Source: Carnobacterium_A antarcticum
Lineage (GTDB): Bacteria; Bacillota; Bacilli; Lactobacillales; Carnobacteriaceae
DNA: 64,000 nucleotides
Reading direction: 5' to 3' (one strand)
Assembly (NCBI RefSeq): GCF_042658365.1
Contig: NZ_JBHSQC010000023.1
In this document: in pieces, positions 8,547-16,973 of the stretch
Layout of the letters: every line of letters begins with the position of its first letter
Position numbering within the stretch: position 1 is the stretch's first letter
Position numbers and translations under genes: made by a program
Notes under the pieces: model-generated
What the model saw: the letters and a program-made list of their open reading frames with translations, nothing else
The model's database searches: none
Told to the model about the DNA's origin: nothing

Positions 8547-8605
8547 AAAAAAGCTCCCTTCGCAGCAGACACTTCTTAGAGTGTCTCCTTTGAAGGGAGC
8601 TTTTC
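8547..8605. terminator. Bidirectional intrinsic terminator
   Basis: AAAAAAGCTCCCTT pairs with AAGGGAGCTTTT around an internal GACACT/AGTGTC hairpin, between the convergent DUF924 and M23 peptidase genes. Confidence 0.8.
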
Positions 8606-8650
8606 GATTTAGTACAGCCTGTACTACTGTGCTTCAATTTTATTGTTTGT

Positions 8651-10156
8651 CTACAATCCTAAATAAGGAGCTGGGTTGACGCGACTGCCATTCAGGTATA
8701 CTTCAAAGTGCAAGTGTACACCTGTAGAAGAGCCCGTTGTTCCCATGGTACCGATTTGCTGTCCTTGCGATACTTGTTGCCCAGGTGCTACGGTCAAGCT
8801 TCCTGCGACCATGTGGGCATAAAGCGTTTGAACGCCATTGCCATGGTCGATTTTCACATAGTAACCCCAGCCGCCGTCGTAACCAGCAAAGACCACTGTT
8901 CCGCTTTTAGCTGCCACGATAGAACCGCCGCCGCCAAAGTCCATTCCGCCATGTAACTTTTTCTTCCCTGTAATCGGGTGAATCCGGTAACCGTATGGCG
9001 ATGTGGTGTACCCGCCACTAGGACGGATGAATCCTGAACCATTTACGTTAGACGCAGGTGGTTTTATCGGATTCGGTTTAACCGTGCTTGGTTTAGAAGG
9101 CGCGGGTGTTGGTGTTGGGTCAGGTTTCGCAAAAGATTCATTGGATGATGCTTGACTATTTGGTGCTTCATCAGCTGATGCTTTTGGTGTTTCTACAACA
9201 CTCGCTTCTTTTTCGACTACTGCTGCAACCGTTTTTTGCTCCGCAGCTTTTGCTTGTGCTTCCTCTGCTTCTGCTTGAGCTAGAGCTTGGGCTTCTGCCT
9301 CAGCAATGGCTTCAGCTTGAGCAGCAGCTTCTTCTTCGGCTTTCTTAGCTGCCGCTAGTTTAGCTTGTTCTTCTTCAAAGATACGTTGACGTTCTTTTTG
9401 TAAACTTTCAGATAATACACTCGTTTGAGTGGCAATGACTTCTTGTTCTTGAATAAACGTATTTTTTTCTGATTCTGTCATATCGTATTCTGCTGCGATT
9501 TGGATGATCTTATCGTCCATTTCAGCTTTTTGTGCCACTAAATTATTTTTACTCACTATGATATCATTTTTCAGCGTTTCGATCGCTTCTTTTTCAACTT
9601 CGGCTTCTTTTTCAGTCAATTCTAAAGCAATTTGGTCGCTTTCTTGTTTAACTACAATACTCTTATTGGCAGAAACCAATTGGTTGGCTACGCCCATTCG
9701 GCCGACTAGATCCGATAAGCTTTCTGCAGAAACAATCAATTCGATCAAATTAGAAGCACTTCCATCCGTTTGAACCGAACGTGCTTGCGTTTCAAGTTTT
9801 CCTGTCCGTTGTTCGATCAAGCTTTGTAGTAATTGAATCTCTTTTTGCAACTCTTCTATTCTTAGGTTAGACTCTTCTAATTTTTTCTCTTGCTTATGTA
9901 AAGTGATGACGACTTCATCAATTTGAATCTGCAGTTGTTGAATGTCAGTTTCAAAAGCTGCTTTTTTTGATTCTAAGCCCGTTAATGTTTCTTCTTGTTT
10001 TTTTATATGACTGTTTAATTCAGACGATTTATTTTCAAGTTCTTGTTTTTGCTGTTCCAGCTCTTCAATAGAAGCCGCACTTGCCGTTGCAGGCATAATG
10101 AATGGACCTGTGAGCAACATAGTCGTAATAAAACCGACAACTAATTTCTTTTTCAT
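8651..10156 (-). CDS. Secreted coiled-coil M23 peptidase (PcsB/EnvC-like architecture)
   Basis: 501 aa secreted cell-wall protein. Residues 1-27 are a signal peptide ending ATASA. About 28-270 form a long coiled coil; about 255-305 are very rich in Ala and Glu; a Pro/Ser-rich linker follows; the last ~115 residues are an LytM/M23 endopeptidase domain with HGGMD, YAH and HLHFE, the full zinc-site set. The coiled-coil plus hydrolase plan resembles PcsB, a division hydrolase controlled by FtsEX, but with M23 in place of CHAP. The ATG at 10156 has GGGGG seven bases upstream; an earlier in-frame ATG at 10180 would break the signal peptide. Confidence 0.9.
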   Translation of the reverse strand: MKKKLVVGFITTMLLTGPFIMPATASAASIEELEQQKQELENKSSELNSHIKKQEETLTGLESKKAAFETDIQQLQIQIDEVVITLHKQEKKLEESNLRIEELQKEIQLLQSLIEQRTGKLETQARSVQTDGSASNLIELIVSAESLSDLVGRMGVANQLVSANKSIVVKQESDQIALELTEKEAEVEKEAIETLKNDIIVSKNNLVAQKAEMDDKIIQIAAEYDMTESEKNTFIQEQEVIATQTSVLSESLQKERQRIFEEEQAKLAAAKKAEEEAAAQAEAIAEAEAQALAQAEAEEAQAKAAEQKTVAAVVEKEASVVETPKASADEAPNSQASSNESFAKPDPTPTPAPSKPSTVKPNPIKPPASNVNGSGFIRPSGGYTTSPYGYRIHPITGKKKLHGGMDFGGGGSIVAAKSGTVVFAGYDGGWGYYVKIDHGNGVQTLYAHMVAGSLTVAPGQQVSQGQQIGTMGTTGSSTGVHLHFEVYLNGSRVNPAPYLGL

Positions 10157-10346
10157 TGAATTCCCCCATACCTTTTCCAAATCTTCTACTTAACTACCCT
10201 AGTGTAACATATTTAACCACTTTACTAGATGTTAATTGGCTAACAATAAAAACCCTTATATTACAGAGGTAACAAAAATCAACTCACTGTTATTTAATAT
10301 ATGTATGCTAAACTAAGAAAGAATCTAAAGAAAAAGGGGACTTATT

Positions 10347-11495
10347 ATGAACAACAAAATGCCCATTGCAGTTGTCGGTGCAGGCATCGTAGGAGCAACG
10401 ACCGCATTTTATCTTAGTGCTGCCGGCTATGCTGTTACGATTTACGATGAAGGTACAGGACAAGCAACATCGGCCGCTGCGGGAATTATTTGCCCTTGGC
10501 TGTCACAACGCCGCAACAAACAGTGGTATCAATTAGCCGCTGCCGGTGCAGCTTTTTATCCAACGTTGATGCAAGACTTGAATGAGGACATGTCGAATTC
10601 TGGCATTTACCGCCAAGTCGGAACGTTAGTCTTTAAAAAATCTCCTGAATTATTAGCTAAACTTGAAAAAATAGCTTTAAAACGACGAGAAACTGCTCCA
10701 GAAATTGGCGAACTGTCTATCCTTTCGCCTGCTGAGATCAAAGCCAAGCTGCCTTTGCTGGAAACGGAACAATCGGCTTTATTTGCTTCTGGCGGAGCAC
10801 GAGTTGATGGATCCTTGCTGACTAAAAAGTTGGTAGAGGCGGCCGTTTCAAATGGCGCAGACTATTTTCCTGAAAAAGCTCAGTTAACAATGTCGACAAC
10901 CGGCACTTATACTATCGCCACACCTACACACACTAAGCATTTCTCTGCTGTGGTTTTAGCTGCAGGCGCTTGGTTACCTGAAATATTGCAGCCTTTAGGA
11001 TTTTCTGTCGACATCCGGCCACAAAAAGGCCAATTGATCCATTTAGAAGTAGAGGAAGAAACACAAGACTGGCCAGTGGTGATGCCAGATGGCGAAAAAG
11101 ATATCATTCCTTTTCCGAACGGACGCATTGTAGTCGGCGCTACTCACGAAAATGATGAAGGATATGATTTAGTGCCGTCTGAAGAAAAACTAGCAGTCAT
11201 GCTGAATGAAGCAGCCGAACTTGCTCCTAGTTTAGCCAAAGCAACAATCAAAGAAGCACGTGTCGGTACACGGGCTTTCACTTCTGATTTCGCCCCCTTT
11301 TTTGGCGAAGTTCCAGAATCTCCCGGCTTATATGTGGCCAGCGGTTTAGGCTCTTCCGGGTTGACTTCAGGACCAATCATTGCCCGTATGTTAACTCAAT
11401 TGATCATGGATAAACCCACTGATTTGCCAGTATTCGACTACCCTGTAGCACGTTATATTCACAGAACTCATTCATATACAGAGATAAAAGATTAA
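10347..11495 (+). CDS. FAD-dependent oxidoreductase, glycine/D-amino-acid oxidase (DAO) family
   Basis: 382 aa flavoenzyme. The N-terminal VVGAGIVGATTAFYLS is the dinucleotide-binding GxGxxG motif, and VVLAAGAW (about residue 201) and GLGSSGLTSGP near the C-terminus fit the DadA/SoxA-like DAO superfamily, which oxidises amines or D-amino acids. The substrate cannot be assigned. The start has AAAAAGGGG upstream. It is divergent from the M23 peptidase gene and is followed by its own terminator. Confidence 0.88.
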   Translation: MNNKMPIAVVGAGIVGATTAFYLSAAGYAVTIYDEGTGQATSAAAGIICPWLSQRRNKQWYQLAAAGAAFYPTLMQDLNEDMSNSGIYRQVGTLVFKKSPELLAKLEKIALKRRETAPEIGELSILSPAEIKAKLPLLETEQSALFASGGARVDGSLLTKKLVEAAVSNGADYFPEKAQLTMSTTGTYTIATPTHTKHFSAVVLAAGAWLPEILQPLGFSVDIRPQKGQLIHLEVEEETQDWPVVMPDGEKDIIPFPNGRIVVGATHENDEGYDLVPSEEKLAVMLNEAAELAPSLAKATIKEARVGTRAFTSDFAPFFGEVPESPGLYVASGLGSSGLTSGPIIARMLTQLIMDKPTDLPVFDYPVARYIHRTHSYTEIKD

Positions 11496-11514
11496 AACTT
11501 AAGTTAAAGCAACA

Positions 11515-11557
11515 TAACAACAATCGTGAACTGGCTAGCGTTCACGATTGTTGTTTA
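11515..11557 (+). terminator. Terminator after the DAO-family gene
   Basis: A long stem ACAACAATCGTGAAC/GTTCACGATTGTTGT with a short loop, 20 bases past the stop. Confidence 0.75.
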
Positions 11558-11596
11558 ATTATTTGGTCACCTTTTAAAGACTTCTGCGTTTAGTGA

Positions 11597-11857
11597 TTAT
11601 AAATATTTAGACATGCTTATATCTGTCGTTTTGAATCCCATTTTTTCATATAGTGAGAATGCCGTCGTATTATGCGCAAATACATGCAGCATAACTTTCT
11701 TTATTCCCATCTTTTTAGCGATTTCTTCAAGTTCCGACATCGTTTGCGTACCATAACTCAAGCTCCGAAATTCTTCAAATATAATAAAATCATAGATAAA
11801 AGCTGCTTTGCCATGCACTGATATGCTCCCAATATAGTAGACAGTAGAAATACACAA
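11597..11857 (-). pseudogene. GNAT acetyltransferase, N-terminally truncated remnant
   Basis: The 86-codon ORF matches only the second half of a GNAT fold: the acetyl-CoA loop region (EEFRSLSYGTQTM) and the C-terminal NTTAFSLYEKMGFKTTDISMSKYL. The first strands and helix of the family (about 60-80 residues) are missing. Reading further upstream in the same frame gives unrelated sequence and then a stop, and the only start is a TTG without a good ribosome binding site. It begins a stretch of gene remnants that runs to 13.1 kb. Confidence 0.8.
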
Positions 11858-12006
11858 AATTTCTAGACTATTATGTGGGGAGTGTCTTTTCAGCTAAGTA
11901 GAGTGCTCAGTTTATTTGAATACTAAATGAAAAAACTCTACAACAGTAAAAAATAATTCGTTTTAATAAACTGAATCACTTTCTTGATTTCTTTTTCCAT
12001 GCAGCA

Positions 12007-12150
12007 TTAATTTTGATGATTAAATTCCAAGTAATCCAAGACCATAGCGATTTGTTCTTCGACTGAATAGTCTCCTTCAATCCTTAGTATTGGACAAGAT
12101 AACTCTGCCATCCAATGTTCATGCAAGATTTTACTTCTAACTTCCATACC
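12007..12150 (-). pseudogene. C-terminal fragment of an unidentified, possibly nucleoside-kinase-like protein
   Basis: The minus strand reads an open C-terminal piece of about 47 residues (MEVRSKILHEHWMAEL, then PILRIEGDYSVEEQIAMVLDYLEF) and a stop at 12007-12009. The style, with RIEGD and a final amphipathic helix, resembles the end of small P-loop kinases, but this is a weak guess. It stops abruptly at a 12-base palindrome (12149-12160), beyond which sequence on the other strand belongs to an SDR fragment. Confidence 0.45.
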
Positions 12151-12155
12151 TGCAT

Positions 12156-12359
12156 GCAGGACCTATCTGGACGCCTCTTCAATTAGATAATGGACAATTA
12201 GAAGGACATTTCCCTGAGTTTGGCCAAAGCAATCCATTGAAACGGGCTGGACAACCTGTAGAGCTAGCCCCGGTTTACGTTCTCTTGGCTTCAGATGAAG
12301 GTAGTTATATCACTGGGCAAATTTATGGTGTAACTGGCGGCAAACCGATTGATTTATAA
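12156..12359 (+). pseudogene. C-terminal fragment of a short-chain dehydrogenase (YghA/glucose-dehydrogenase-like SDR)
   Basis: 67 codons read AGPIWTPLQ, then PLKRAGQPVELAPVYVLLASDE and GQIYGVTGGKPIDL, the recognisable end of the SDR subgroup typified by E. coli YghA. The Rossmann nucleotide site and catalytic Tyr-Lys are absent and no start codon is available. It begins at the CCTGCATGCAGG palindrome, pointing to a deletion or rearrangement junction there. A terminator follows. Confidence 0.85.
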
Positions 12360-12421
12360 TTGATTGCCCTATTCCAAATTCTATAGCGAACTTGCACCAT
12401 CAGGTTACAGCCCACGATGGA

Positions 12422-12460
12422 CGAACTCCAACTAAAAGCCAATTTTAGTTGGAGTTTATT
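12422..12460 (+). terminator. Terminator after the SDR fragment
   Basis: AACTCCAACTAAAA/TTTTAGTTGGAGTT stem with a 5-base loop followed by TATTTTG. Confidence 0.75.
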
Positions 12461-12507
12461 TTGTCGCTGTCTTCGTTGCTAGCTGTATTGCCATTGGTTT
12501 TGCTATT

Positions 12508-13116
12508 ATAAAATACAATTATTTAGAACAATATAAAAGATTGCTTTCCATAGCTGAAGCTGGAATCTTTTATGGTAAGGATTTATTTGATAAAGAACGA
12601 TATTGAAGAATTAAAAGAGATAGCATTGAAGTTAATAAATGACGTGGGCAATGAACCGATTGAAAAGTTAGAGAACATAGTTGCTGCTAACGAAGGATAC
12701 CCTACTCCTAAAATTGACGTTAGAGCTTATATTAAAAAAGATAACAAAATATTGCTCGTAGAAGATTTTCCAACAAAAGAGTGGGCTTTGCCAGGAGGTT
12801 ATGCCGAAATAGGATTAACTCCTAAAGAAAGCATTATAAAAGAAGTATTAGAAGAAACTGGTTTAACAGTTGATGAGTGTAAGCTAATGGCTGTATTCGA
12901 TACGAATTTACGAAAAGATATTCCTCAACTGTTTCAATATTATAAATTGGTTTTTTATTGTACTATCGCCGGTGGAACTTTCAAAGAAAACATCGAAACT
13001 TCTGATGTAGGCTTTTTGATTTAGAAAACTTACCAAAATTATCAAAAAATAGAACAACTAAAGAGCAATTGATTGAACTGTCTAACAGTAATAGCACAAG
13101 TATTTATTGTGAATGA
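12508..13116 (+). pseudogene. NUDIX hydrolase with N-terminal helical domain, two frameshifts
   Basis: The parts join as YLEQYKRLLSIAEAG..DLFDKERY (frame 1, stops at 12604), then EELKEIALKLIND.. through the NUDIX box (GGYAEIGLTPKESIIKEVLEETG) to SDVGF (frame 2), then DLENLPKLSKNRTTKEQL to a stop at 13114 (frame 3). One extra T near 12603 and one missing T in the run 13013-13017 explain both breaks. No ATG or ribosome binding site is seen at the 5' end. NUDIX enzymes of this type hydrolyse nucleotide-sugar or related diphosphates. Either a decayed gene or homopolymer sequencing errors. Confidence 0.8.
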
Positions 13117-13409
13117 TTAGTATTGCACAATCAGCTTTTTTACATAGCTCTTGCTCAGAACGACTATTAAATTACAATATTGCGCTAACTGCATTTACTT
13201 AAAAACGAAATTATTGGTTTCAAAGTACTGACAGTCTTTAGTAGTAAAATTCAAAACAAACCTCCACTACTTCTAAAACTGTAGGCATTACTCCTAACAC
13301 TCCAACCGTCTCTTTAACGACATTAAGCCAATTATTTGCTCTGCCTACTCTACTCTCCTTTCGCTTCTGTTTCTCAAGGTTATTCTTGGTAATAAAAAGT
13401 ACAACCTTG
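13117..13409. other. Intergenic stretch without a supported gene
   Basis: AT-rich sequence of about 290 bases. A minus-strand frame (13238-13462) ends in RVGRANNWLNVVKETVGVLGVMPTVLEVVEV and has GGAG nearby, but no properly spaced start codon, so it is not called. Confidence 0.5.
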
Positions 13410-13415
13410 TATAAT
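13386..13415 (+). promoter_or_regulatory. Promoter of the YrhK-like gene
   Basis: TTGGTA (13386-13391), an 18-base spacer and TATAAT (13410-13415), 41 bases before the ATG. Confidence 0.6.
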
Positions 13416-13455
13416 AAAAAATAAATGTTTGAAAAATAAAGTGAGGTAAATGGAT

Positions 13456-13884
13456 ATGCCAAAAATTAACCGTAAAAAACATGATCTTCACCCTGGTAAA
13501 GATGAAGATATTGAAATAAAGAGCGGTCGCTTTCGTTTGTACTTTCAAAATCGCTATTCAATTATATCCTTGATGACTGATCTCCTTACAGGAATATTTT
13601 ATATTATTGGAAGTATAGCCAGCCTAACTCCTATCCCAGATATTTATGGTACGTATCTTTATTTAACAGGGGCCATTTTTTTAACTGCACGCCCTATTTT
13701 AAAAATCTTCCATAATATCTTTATCTACGACGACAAAAAAATAGCAGAACGAGAAGAGCAAAAAGATACAGAAGATGAAGAATACAATGAAGATTATTAT
13801 GGTGAGGATAACGATGAAGAATATAAGGAAGAGGAAGAAGAGGAGGAAAAAGAAGAACAGGAAAACAATCAAAAGAAAAAATGA
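13456..13884 (+). CDS. YrhK-like domain membrane protein with acidic tail
   Basis: 142 aa. A basic N-terminus (INRKKH) is followed by FRLYFQNRYSII and two membrane segments at about residues 33-57 and 64-85, with the LYLTGAIFLTARPILKI pattern typical of YrhK-like domains; the role of the family is unknown. The last ~50 residues are almost only Glu, Asp, Lys and Tyr, ending in a basic KKK, and are probably disordered in the cytoplasm. Of two close ATGs, that at 13456 is better spaced (8 bases) from GAGGT than that at 13450. Confidence 0.75.
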   Translation: MPKINRKKHDLHPGKDEDIEIKSGRFRLYFQNRYSIISLMTDLLTGIFYIIGSIASLTPIPDIYGTYLYLTGAIFLTARPILKIFHNIFIYDDKKIAEREEQKDTEDEEYNEDYYGEDNDEEYKEEEEEEEKEEQENNQKKK

Positions 13885-13939
13885 TCTGATTTGTATAGGT
13901 TTTTCGATACAAATGCTAGGCAAATTTTTCATTGCCCAT

Positions 13940-13992
13940 AAAAAAGCTCACCTCTAGCAGCATTTTAATGCATTTAGAGGTGAGCTTTTAGT
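13940..13992. terminator. Bidirectional intrinsic terminator
   Basis: AAAAAGCTCACCTCTA pairs with TAGAGGTGAGCTTTT, between the convergent YrhK-like and NADH oxidase genes. Confidence 0.8.
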
Positions 13993-14025
13993 TTGTACTA
14001 TTTTATTGGTTTATTTTTTAATCAA

Positions 14026-15381
14026 TCAGAACAACATCTTGTCGCTTCCAAATGTTTCGCCTAACGCTTCTTGTGCGAGAACATTCAAGAAATTCCATGG
14101 ACGATTGTAACCTGGCTGGAAGAAGAAGTCACCAAGAGCCAACTGTTCCAATGTCCATTCTGCTGAAATGCACACAGACAAAGTATTGATGGCTGCTGTA
14201 ATATCGTACGTTGACATCAATTGAGCACCAACGATTCGGTGACTGTCTTTTTCAAAATGAATTTTCATCAATACGGAATCTTCATCACCCATAAAGGCAG
14301 GGCGAATTTTTTCTTCAACATATTTGCTAGCTACTTCAGCGTCTATTGTATCGCTATCGCAGTCTTTGACTCCAGTAGAAGCAAAGTTATAATCAAATAA
14401 AGAAAGACCAGAAGTACCGGAAACAGCTGGCATTTTAACTTTTTTCTCCACAATATTTTTCGCTGCAACAACACCTTGACGGCGAGCATTAGATGCCAAT
14501 GCGATCAATTTCGATCCGTTATTTGGAGCAAAAGGAACTTTTGTAGCATCTCCGGCTGCAAAAATGTCTTTTTGAGAGGTTTCCATGTATTCATCGATAA
14601 TGACAGTACCGTCTTGATCCAGTTCAACGATCCCTTGAAGCCATTTTGTATTTGGACGAACGCCAGTTGCCATAATAACTGTATCTACTTCATATTCGTC
14701 TTTATCAGTGACTACTTTGGCTACTGCACCATTTTCACCAGTAATTTCTTTCACCATTTCACCGGTACGAACGCTTAGTCCTTTTTGTTCCAAATGGTTT
14801 TCTAACACATCTGTAAATTCTTTATCTAGATAAGTGTTCAAAACACGACCTAAAGCATCCACGACCGTTGTTTCTATACCAGCTTTAGCAAATGCTTCTG
14901 CTACTTCAATACCAATGTAGCCTCCGCCGACAACAACAGCTTTCTTCGATTTTGCCATACGATTTTTAATTTCCCCAGCCCAATCACGGCCGCGCACATA
15001 GAAAACGTTGTTCAAGTCAGTGCCGGGTATCGGCAATTCAATTGGATTAGCTCCAGGAGTAATGATCAGCTTATCGTAGTTTTCTTCCGTTTCTCCGTCT
15101 ATTGTTTTAACCGTAATAGTTTTTGCATCAGGGTTAATACCTATGACATCGCTATTCATATGAACATTTATTTTTTGTTCTAAGTATGAAGCCTCTGTTG
15201 CATAATGCAGGCTGTCAAGCGACTCTGAAATACCTTCCAAATAGCTCTGGATTCCACAAGACAAGAATGAAGCTGTTGAACCTCGTTCATATAAATGCAA
15301 TTCAGCATCGGGCTGTTCTTTCAATAATGTTTCGATTGCCTCATAACCGGCATGAGATGTTCCTACTACAATAACTTTCAA
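14026..15381 (-). CDS. nox: NADH oxidase, H2O-forming (Nox)
   Basis: 451 aa flavoprotein of the pyridine-nucleotide-disulfide family that reduces O2 to water with NADH, regenerating NAD+ and removing oxygen in lactic acid bacteria. FAD motif VIVVGTSHAGYEA at the start, the single redox-active Cys42 in SFLSCGI, the NADH motif VVVGGGYIGIEVAEA at about residues 149-163, and ATGVRPNT and AAGDAT motifs. CoA-disulfide reductase is the closest alternative; the SFLSCGIQ context and length favour Nox. TTG is the start codon, with AGGAGG seven bases upstream. Confidence 0.92.
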   Translation of the reverse strand: MKVIVVGTSHAGYEAIETLLKEQPDAELHLYERGSTASFLSCGIQSYLEGISESLDSLHYATEASYLEQKINVHMNSDVIGINPDAKTITVKTIDGETEENYDKLIITPGANPIELPIPGTDLNNVFYVRGRDWAGEIKNRMAKSKKAVVVGGGYIGIEVAEAFAKAGIETTVVDALGRVLNTYLDKEFTDVLENHLEQKGLSVRTGEMVKEITGENGAVAKVVTDKDEYEVDTVIMATGVRPNTKWLQGIVELDQDGTVIIDEYMETSQKDIFAAGDATKVPFAPNNGSKLIALASNARRQGVVAAKNIVEKKVKMPAVSGTSGLSLFDYNFASTGVKDCDSDTIDAEVASKYVEEKIRPAFMGDEDSVLMKIHFEKDSHRIVGAQLMSTYDITAAINTLSVCISAEWTLEQLALGDFFFQPGYNRPWNFLNVLAQEALGETFGSDKMLF

Positions 15382-15784
15382 ATTAATGCCTCCTATTAAA
15401 AATCATTTCTTACAATGTGCAGTATATCACTTAATTTTTTTTTTTTAAAAGAAAGTGCATTAAAATACTATCTTTTTGTAAAGTTATAATTATCTGAATA
15501 TTCCTAAATAACCATATAACGAAACAAAACTGTCTTTACCAACACAATCATTCGCTTCAAGAAAAACGCAAGCCTTTTCATTGAAACAAGACGAGAAAAA
15601 GTTTTACTTCTTGCGTCAGTTGTGAAAACATTGTTTAGGATAAAAAATCACAATTCAGAAAATGGAATACACTCGTTTAGTATGAATTCAGTTATTACAT
15701 TGTAAAAGACCAGACAGTTTGATACATACACCATTCAGTCGCTAAGGATGCAAATAAAAATTTATTCCTGTTTTTGATTACAAT
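15382..15784. other. Long intergenic stretch upstream of nox
   Basis: About 400 bases without a credible ORF. A minus-strand TATACT about 45 bases before the nox start is a possible -10, next to a run of 12 A (minus strand). TTGTGA (15620) and TCACAA (15648) form half-sites like those of Rex but are 22 bases apart instead of 6. Nothing else recognised. Confidence 0.4.
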
Positions 15785-15826
15785 AAAAAGAGCCTACAGA
15801 ACAGTAAACTGTAGGCTCTGTTTTCT
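15783..15826 (-). terminator. Terminator of the SDR gene
   Basis: AGCCTACAG/CTGTAGGCT stem, with the minus-strand tract CTTTTTATTG, 33 bases past the SDR stop. Confidence 0.75.
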
Positions 15827-15857
15827 AATTTCCAAAAAAATTCTCTTCACTCTATTC

Positions 15858-16742
15858 TTATAGCTTATCTTTTATCTTATTCACAATACCTTTTACAGGA
15901 GTTGTGGCGGGTTCAATATCGATCGATTTTTGAACGAGTTCGTGTCTTTCTCCCAAATTTTCGTCGGACTTTTTATCCCACAATTCTTTTTGTCTTTTTT
16001 TAATCATCGCACTCATTGCCTTAGGAACAACATTTCGATAGTCATTCGTTTCGCCAGTGATTACTTTGATGCCCTCTTTGATGAGTTCTTCCGGATCCAA
16101 TTGTTCATAAGGAAATGCCAGCTGTTCATAGTCGAAAAGCCGTTCTGCTGGATTATCCCGCCAGGTTCTCCATGCTTCAAATTCGCGGTCGTTGAAGCCA
16201 GTCAAGTAAGGCCCAGGGTTGATGACTGCTACTTGCACATTGAACTCTTGAAGTTCTTTGCTAAGTGATTCGGCAAATGCTTCTAATGTAAATTTTGATC
16301 CGCCATAAGGTCCCGATAATGGATCCGCCATAAGACCAGAAACAGAAGACATAAATACGATTTTTCCTCTTTGCTTTTTAACCATTGCCTTAGCTATTTT
16401 TTGAGTCAATAGGATCGGCCCGAATACGTTTACCTCAAATTGATTGCGCAAGCGTTCCTCTGGTATATCTGCTAATGAACCGCCTTCCGAAATTCCAGCG
16501 TTATTCAATAATACATCGACATCCCAAGTCCATGCCCTTTCCCTATCTGCTGGATCGGTCACATCTAGTTTCTCAACCTGTATGTCAATTTTCCTTTCTT
16601 TTGCTTCATTTTCAAGAGCGGATACTTCTGACATCGTTTCGACTCCTGCGATGACCTTTTCTCCTTGTTCCGCCAAACCTAAAGCAATGCCTTTTCCAAA
16701 CCCGGTTCCTGCACCCGTAATCAAAAACGTTTCTTGTACCAT
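15858..16742 (-). CDS. Short-chain dehydrogenase/reductase (SDR) family oxidoreductase
   Basis: 294 aa classical SDR. TGAGTGFGKGIA (residues 9-20) binds NAD(P), NNAG is at 80-83, and the catalytic set is Ser133, Tyr146 and Lys150 (YGGSK). The C-terminal ~90 residues extend beyond the ~250 aa core, as in larger SDRs acting on lipophilic or ketone substrates. Substrate unknown. AGGAGG lies upstream of the ATG. Single-gene unit with its own terminator. Confidence 0.9.
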   Translation of the reverse strand: MVQETFLITGAGTGFGKGIALGLAEQGEKVIAGVETMSEVSALENEAKERKIDIQVEKLDVTDPADRERAWTWDVDVLLNNAGISEGGSLADIPEERLRNQFEVNVFGPILLTQKIAKAMVKKQRGKIVFMSSVSGLMADPLSGPYGGSKFTLEAFAESLSKELQEFNVQVAVINPGPYLTGFNDREFEAWRTWRDNPAERLFDYEQLAFPYEQLDPEELIKEGIKVITGETNDYRNVVPKAMSAMIKKRQKELWDKKSDENLGERHELVQKSIDIEPATTPVKGIVNKIKDKL

Positions 16743-16973
16743 CTGCTATTCCTCCTAAAAGTTTTAATAGACTGGTTATCCTATAAGAAGTATAACGGTA
16801 CAGGGAAACCGTTTCCCAATGATATGCACCATTTCTCGTAATTCCTGTCTCTAAATCTTTAAAATGCTTGTGTACAAGCAACCTATCTTTAAAACCCCTC
16901 AGTGGACGTTAAAACTAACCGAACACATTCTCAACACAAAAAAACACTTTCTAAAAAGAAAGTGTTTTTTTGC

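Noticed and set aside
9106..9348. Plus-strand leucine-rich ORF
   Set aside because: It is the reverse strand of the Ala/Glu-rich coiled-coil part of the M23 peptidase; no ribosome binding site.
13238..13462. Minus-strand 74-codon ORF, possibly a bacteriocin-like peptide
   Set aside because: GGAG is present but no start codon is correctly spaced, there is no double-glycine leader, and it overlaps the YrhK-like gene and its promoter.
15620..15653. Rex-like operator upstream of nox (TTGTGA ... TCACAA)
   Set aside because: The half-sites are 22 bases apart; Rex needs about 6. It also lies more than 230 bases from the gene.
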